DNA from: JAEUIT01 sp044220875
GTDB lineage: Bacteria; Planctomycetota; Phycisphaerae; Phycisphaerales; SM1A02
Direction: 5' to 3'
Assembly: GCA_044220875.1 (NCBI GenBank)
Contig: JBGAQH010000004.1
Coordinates: forward strand, 248,001-312,000
DNA: 64,000 nt
The notes beneath the pieces were generated by a model. That model was not told the origin of the DNA. It searched no databases and saw nothing but the letters and a program-made list of their open reading frames with translations. Positions 62,213-64,000 of the stretch are shown piece by piece (positions within the stretch are counted from its first letter, which is position 1; every line of letters begins with the position of its first letter). The position numbers and the translations under genes are program-made.

Positions 62213-64000
62213 TCAGGGCGTCCAGCGGAAGGCGGCCTCGATGTCGAGAACTCCGCCGGTCATGCAGAGGTCGTCCAGCCCCTCGACCTGCCGCGCCGTC
62301 TCGAGGATCGCTCGCTTGACCGTCGCGACGTCCCAGTCGGGATGCTTGCCCATGATCACCGCGGCGGTCGCGGTGACGATCGGCGTCGCGTAGGAGGTCC
62401 CGTCGCCGTACGAGGTCGCGTCGACGTTCGGGATGCCGAGGATCATCGTTCCCGGCGCCGCGATGTGGACGTGGTTGCGGCCCCAGTTGGAGTACTGCTC
62501 CCAGCTCTTCGTCGCGCCGTTGTACGCGCGGGCCGGGTGGCCGTCGGGGTCGGTCGCCATCACGACGATCGTGTTGGGGCGGTCGATGCAGGCGGGCGAG
62601 ACGGGATGGAGGTCGATGTCCTTGTTCTCGTTGCCCGCGGCGATGACGAGCAACACGTTCTTCTTCTCGAGCTCGTCGAAGATCGGGTGCCCGCTGAGCA
62701 GGAGCAGCTCGAGTTTCGTCGACGCCCCGCCGAGACTCAGGTTGATGACCTTTGCGCCGCGGTCGGCCGCGTACTGGATGGCCTGGAGCGTCGCGTCCAC
62801 CGAGCCGATCGCGGTGCCCGCCTTCTCGTCCCATGCCACGCACGCCGAGATCACGAGTCGGGGCTCGTACGCGACGGGAAAGAAGAAGCCCGGCGTCTGC
62901 ACCGGACCGCCGGCGATGATCGAGCTGCAGTAGCTGCCGTGGTTGAAGGCGCCGTCGCCGCTCGAGAGCGTGGCCGAGTTGCTCGCGAAGTTCCAGCCGT
63001 AGCAGTCGTCGACATGGCCGTTGCCGTCGTCGTCGACGCCGTTGTCGGGCGTCTCGCCCGCGTTCACGGCGACGTAGGGCTTGAGGCGGGCCTCGTTGAG
63101 ATGGATGCCCTGATCGACCATGCCGATGAGCGCCGGCGTCACGTCGATGAGGTCGACGGCAGCGAGGAACCAGCGAATGTCATGCCCCTTCGCCGCCTCG
63201 TTCGCCAAGTGCCACTGCAGGCCGCGGAAGATGTTCTGCTCCTTCTTTTCCTCCTGCGCCGCACGTGCCGCGGAGGCGCCGAACACTTGCCATTGGCGAT
63301 TGGGGATCACCGCCCGAATCGTGGGGTCCTTCGCGCGAAGGTCCTCGATCCGCCGCTTCAGGATCGCGTCGGGTGTGCCGATGGCCTTCGATCCGGGCAG
63401 CGCGAGCGGCACCCTCTCGGTGGTGTAGCCGCGGCCTCCGATCGACTTGCTTCCCGCCGGCGCGGTGCGCACGACGAGCAGGTCGGTCGCCACACTGCCT
63501 TCGCCGGCTTCCGGGCGGGGCAACGTTCGGGCGTGGATCGGCGGCGCCGGCACGAAGCGCGGGCCGATCGCCTTCGTCGCCGACTGGCCGGCAACGACGC
63601 GCTCCCAACGCTGTCGGTAGTCCTCGCAAGCCCGGTCGCCCTGATTGGGGGCGAGCGCGCCTCGCGGGTTCTTGCGGGCCGGCCGCTCGCGCGGCGTCTT
63701 CGGCTCATCGGGCAGCTCGATGGCGTCGAGTCCCTCGGCCGGCTCGATGACCTGATCGTGTGGCCGGACGGCCGCGTCCTCCGTGACCCCCATCCGCTCG
63801 GCGAGATCCTTCTTCGTCGAACCGGTCATCACCCAGATGTCGGCGACGGTCCAGTCCTTGCCGTCGAGCGGACTCTCCGGCGCCTCGTCGACGCCGATCC
63901 CCTTGCTTCCGCCACGGGCCTTGTCGCCGAGCAGGAGCTTGCGGAAACGGTCGCGACCCGGCTCCTGCGACGGCCCATCGTCGGCGGGAGTCGCCGGCTG
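62213..64000 (-). CDS. Subtilisin-like (S8) serine protease, 5' end beyond window
   Basis: The frame stays open to the last base, so the N-terminus is missing; an internal GTG/ATG at 63832/63829 is unlikely to be the real start because clean coding sequence (DGKDWTVADIWVMTG) continues upstream. Counting from 63832, the triad is D240 (GMVDQGI, with the calcium-like TPDNGVDDDGNG loop after it), H298 (NHGSYCSS) and S480 (GDGTSYATP), with the oxyanion Asn in AAGNEN. Before the protease lies ~230 residues of basic, low-complexity sequence, possibly a propeptide or targeting region. Peptide-bond hydrolysis outside the cytoplasm is expected from the family. Confidence 0.88.
   Translation of the reverse strand, partial: QPATPADDGPSQEPGRDRFRKLLLGDKARGGSKGIGVDEAPESPLDGKDWTVADIWVMTGSTKKDLAERMGVTEDAAVRPHDQVIEPAEGLDAIELPDEPKTPRERPARKNPRGALAPNQGDRACEDYRQRWERVVAGQSATKAIGPRFVPAPPIHARTLPRPEAGEGSVATDLLVVRTAPAGSKSIGGRGYTTERVPLALPGSKAIGTPDAILKRRIEDLRAKDPTIRAVIPNRQWQVFGASAARAAQEEKKEQNIFRGLQWHLANEAAKGHDIRWFLAAVDLIDVTPALIGMVDQGIHLNEARLKPYVAVNAGETPDNGVDDDGNGHVDDCYGWNFASNSATLSSGDGAFNHGSYCSSIIAGGPVQTPGFFFPVAYEPRLVISACVAWDEKAGTAIGSVDATLQAIQYAADRGAKVINLSLGGASTKLELLLLSGHPIFDELEKKNVLLVIAAGNENKDIDLHPVSPACIDRPNTIVVMATDPDGHPARAYNGATKSWEQYSNWGRNHVHIAAPGTMILGIPNVDATSYGDGTSYATPIVTATAAVIMGKHPDWDVATVKRAILETARQVEGLDDLCMTGGVLDIEAAFRWTP

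Noticed and set aside
63829..63832. GTG/ATG near 63830 as the start of the subtilisin-like gene
   Set aside because: The frame is open and protein-like all the way to base 64000, so these codons are more likely internal.

Overview
The window is very GC-rich (roughly 70% by eye) and densely coding. It looks like the chromosome of a planctomycete, most likely class Phycisphaerae. The main reason is that four proteins end in a paired dockerin-like tag (DLNGDG..DAADLA.LLGAWG, often bracketed by Cys) typical of that group. Supporting this are a zinc-ribbon membrane protein with the CRRCGYDLRG...CPECG signature, a CRTAC1-type FG-GAP protein, a Ser/Thr kinase with a C-terminal propeller, and DUF1111-type di-haem proteins. 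No rRNA, tRNA or CRISPR array was seen. This assignment is inference from protein style, not from a marker gene.

Layout. 1-4.8 kb: end of an AsmA-like protein, a LOG-family protein, a lipoprotein, pssA and trpB. 4.8-9.9 kb: a secreted dockerin-tagged protein, an endonuclease/exonuclease/phosphatase-fold lipoprotein, and a metal-type solute-binding lipoprotein divergent from a MacB/LolD-like ATPase-permease pair. 10.0-10.6 kb: a small two-gene nucleotidyltransferase module. 10.6-19.95 kb: an eight-gene minus-strand operon of a YtrA-like GntR repressor, an ABC ATPase and six divergent paralogous membrane proteins, every permease joined to the preceding gene by a 4-nt overlap, behind a perfect operator palindrome. 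20.1-24.4 kb: an odd dockerin-tagged protein and a pyruvate dehydrogenase E1a-E1b-E2 operon. 24.7-35.5 kb: a membrane SpoIIE-type phosphatase, an S41 protease, a zinc-ribbon membrane protein, ruvC with an orphan LolD-like ATPase, trpE, a Tat-exported epimerase-like protein, acpS and a TIM-barrel protein.

35.5-43.9 kb: a small membrane protein, nth, a SYLF lipoprotein, then a reduced dcw-type cluster murC-murB-ddl-ftsQ-like, a membrane protein and greA. 43.9-54.9 kb: exported proteins (CRTAC1/FG-GAP, TPR, a di-haem oxidoreductase with a dockerin tag, a large FG-GAP/dockerin protein) and a receptor-like Ser/Thr kinase. The kinase and the 3' part of the gene before it sit in a clearly lower-GC stretch. 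55.0-59.3 kb: system II cytochrome c biogenesis genes ccsA and resB, which would supply haem attachment for the di-haem protein. 59.6-64.0 kb: an exported cyclophilin, an ALDH7-type aldehyde dehydrogenase and the C-terminal part of a subtilisin-like protease that runs off the window.

Genes commonly overlap by 1-4 nt and many starts have no Shine-Dalgarno. Several starts instead have a -10-like hexamer only 6-11 nt upstream, suggesting leaderless or near-leaderless transcripts. An 11-mer, CTAACAGTTCG, recurs five times exactly, three of them with the TAA serving as a stop codon.
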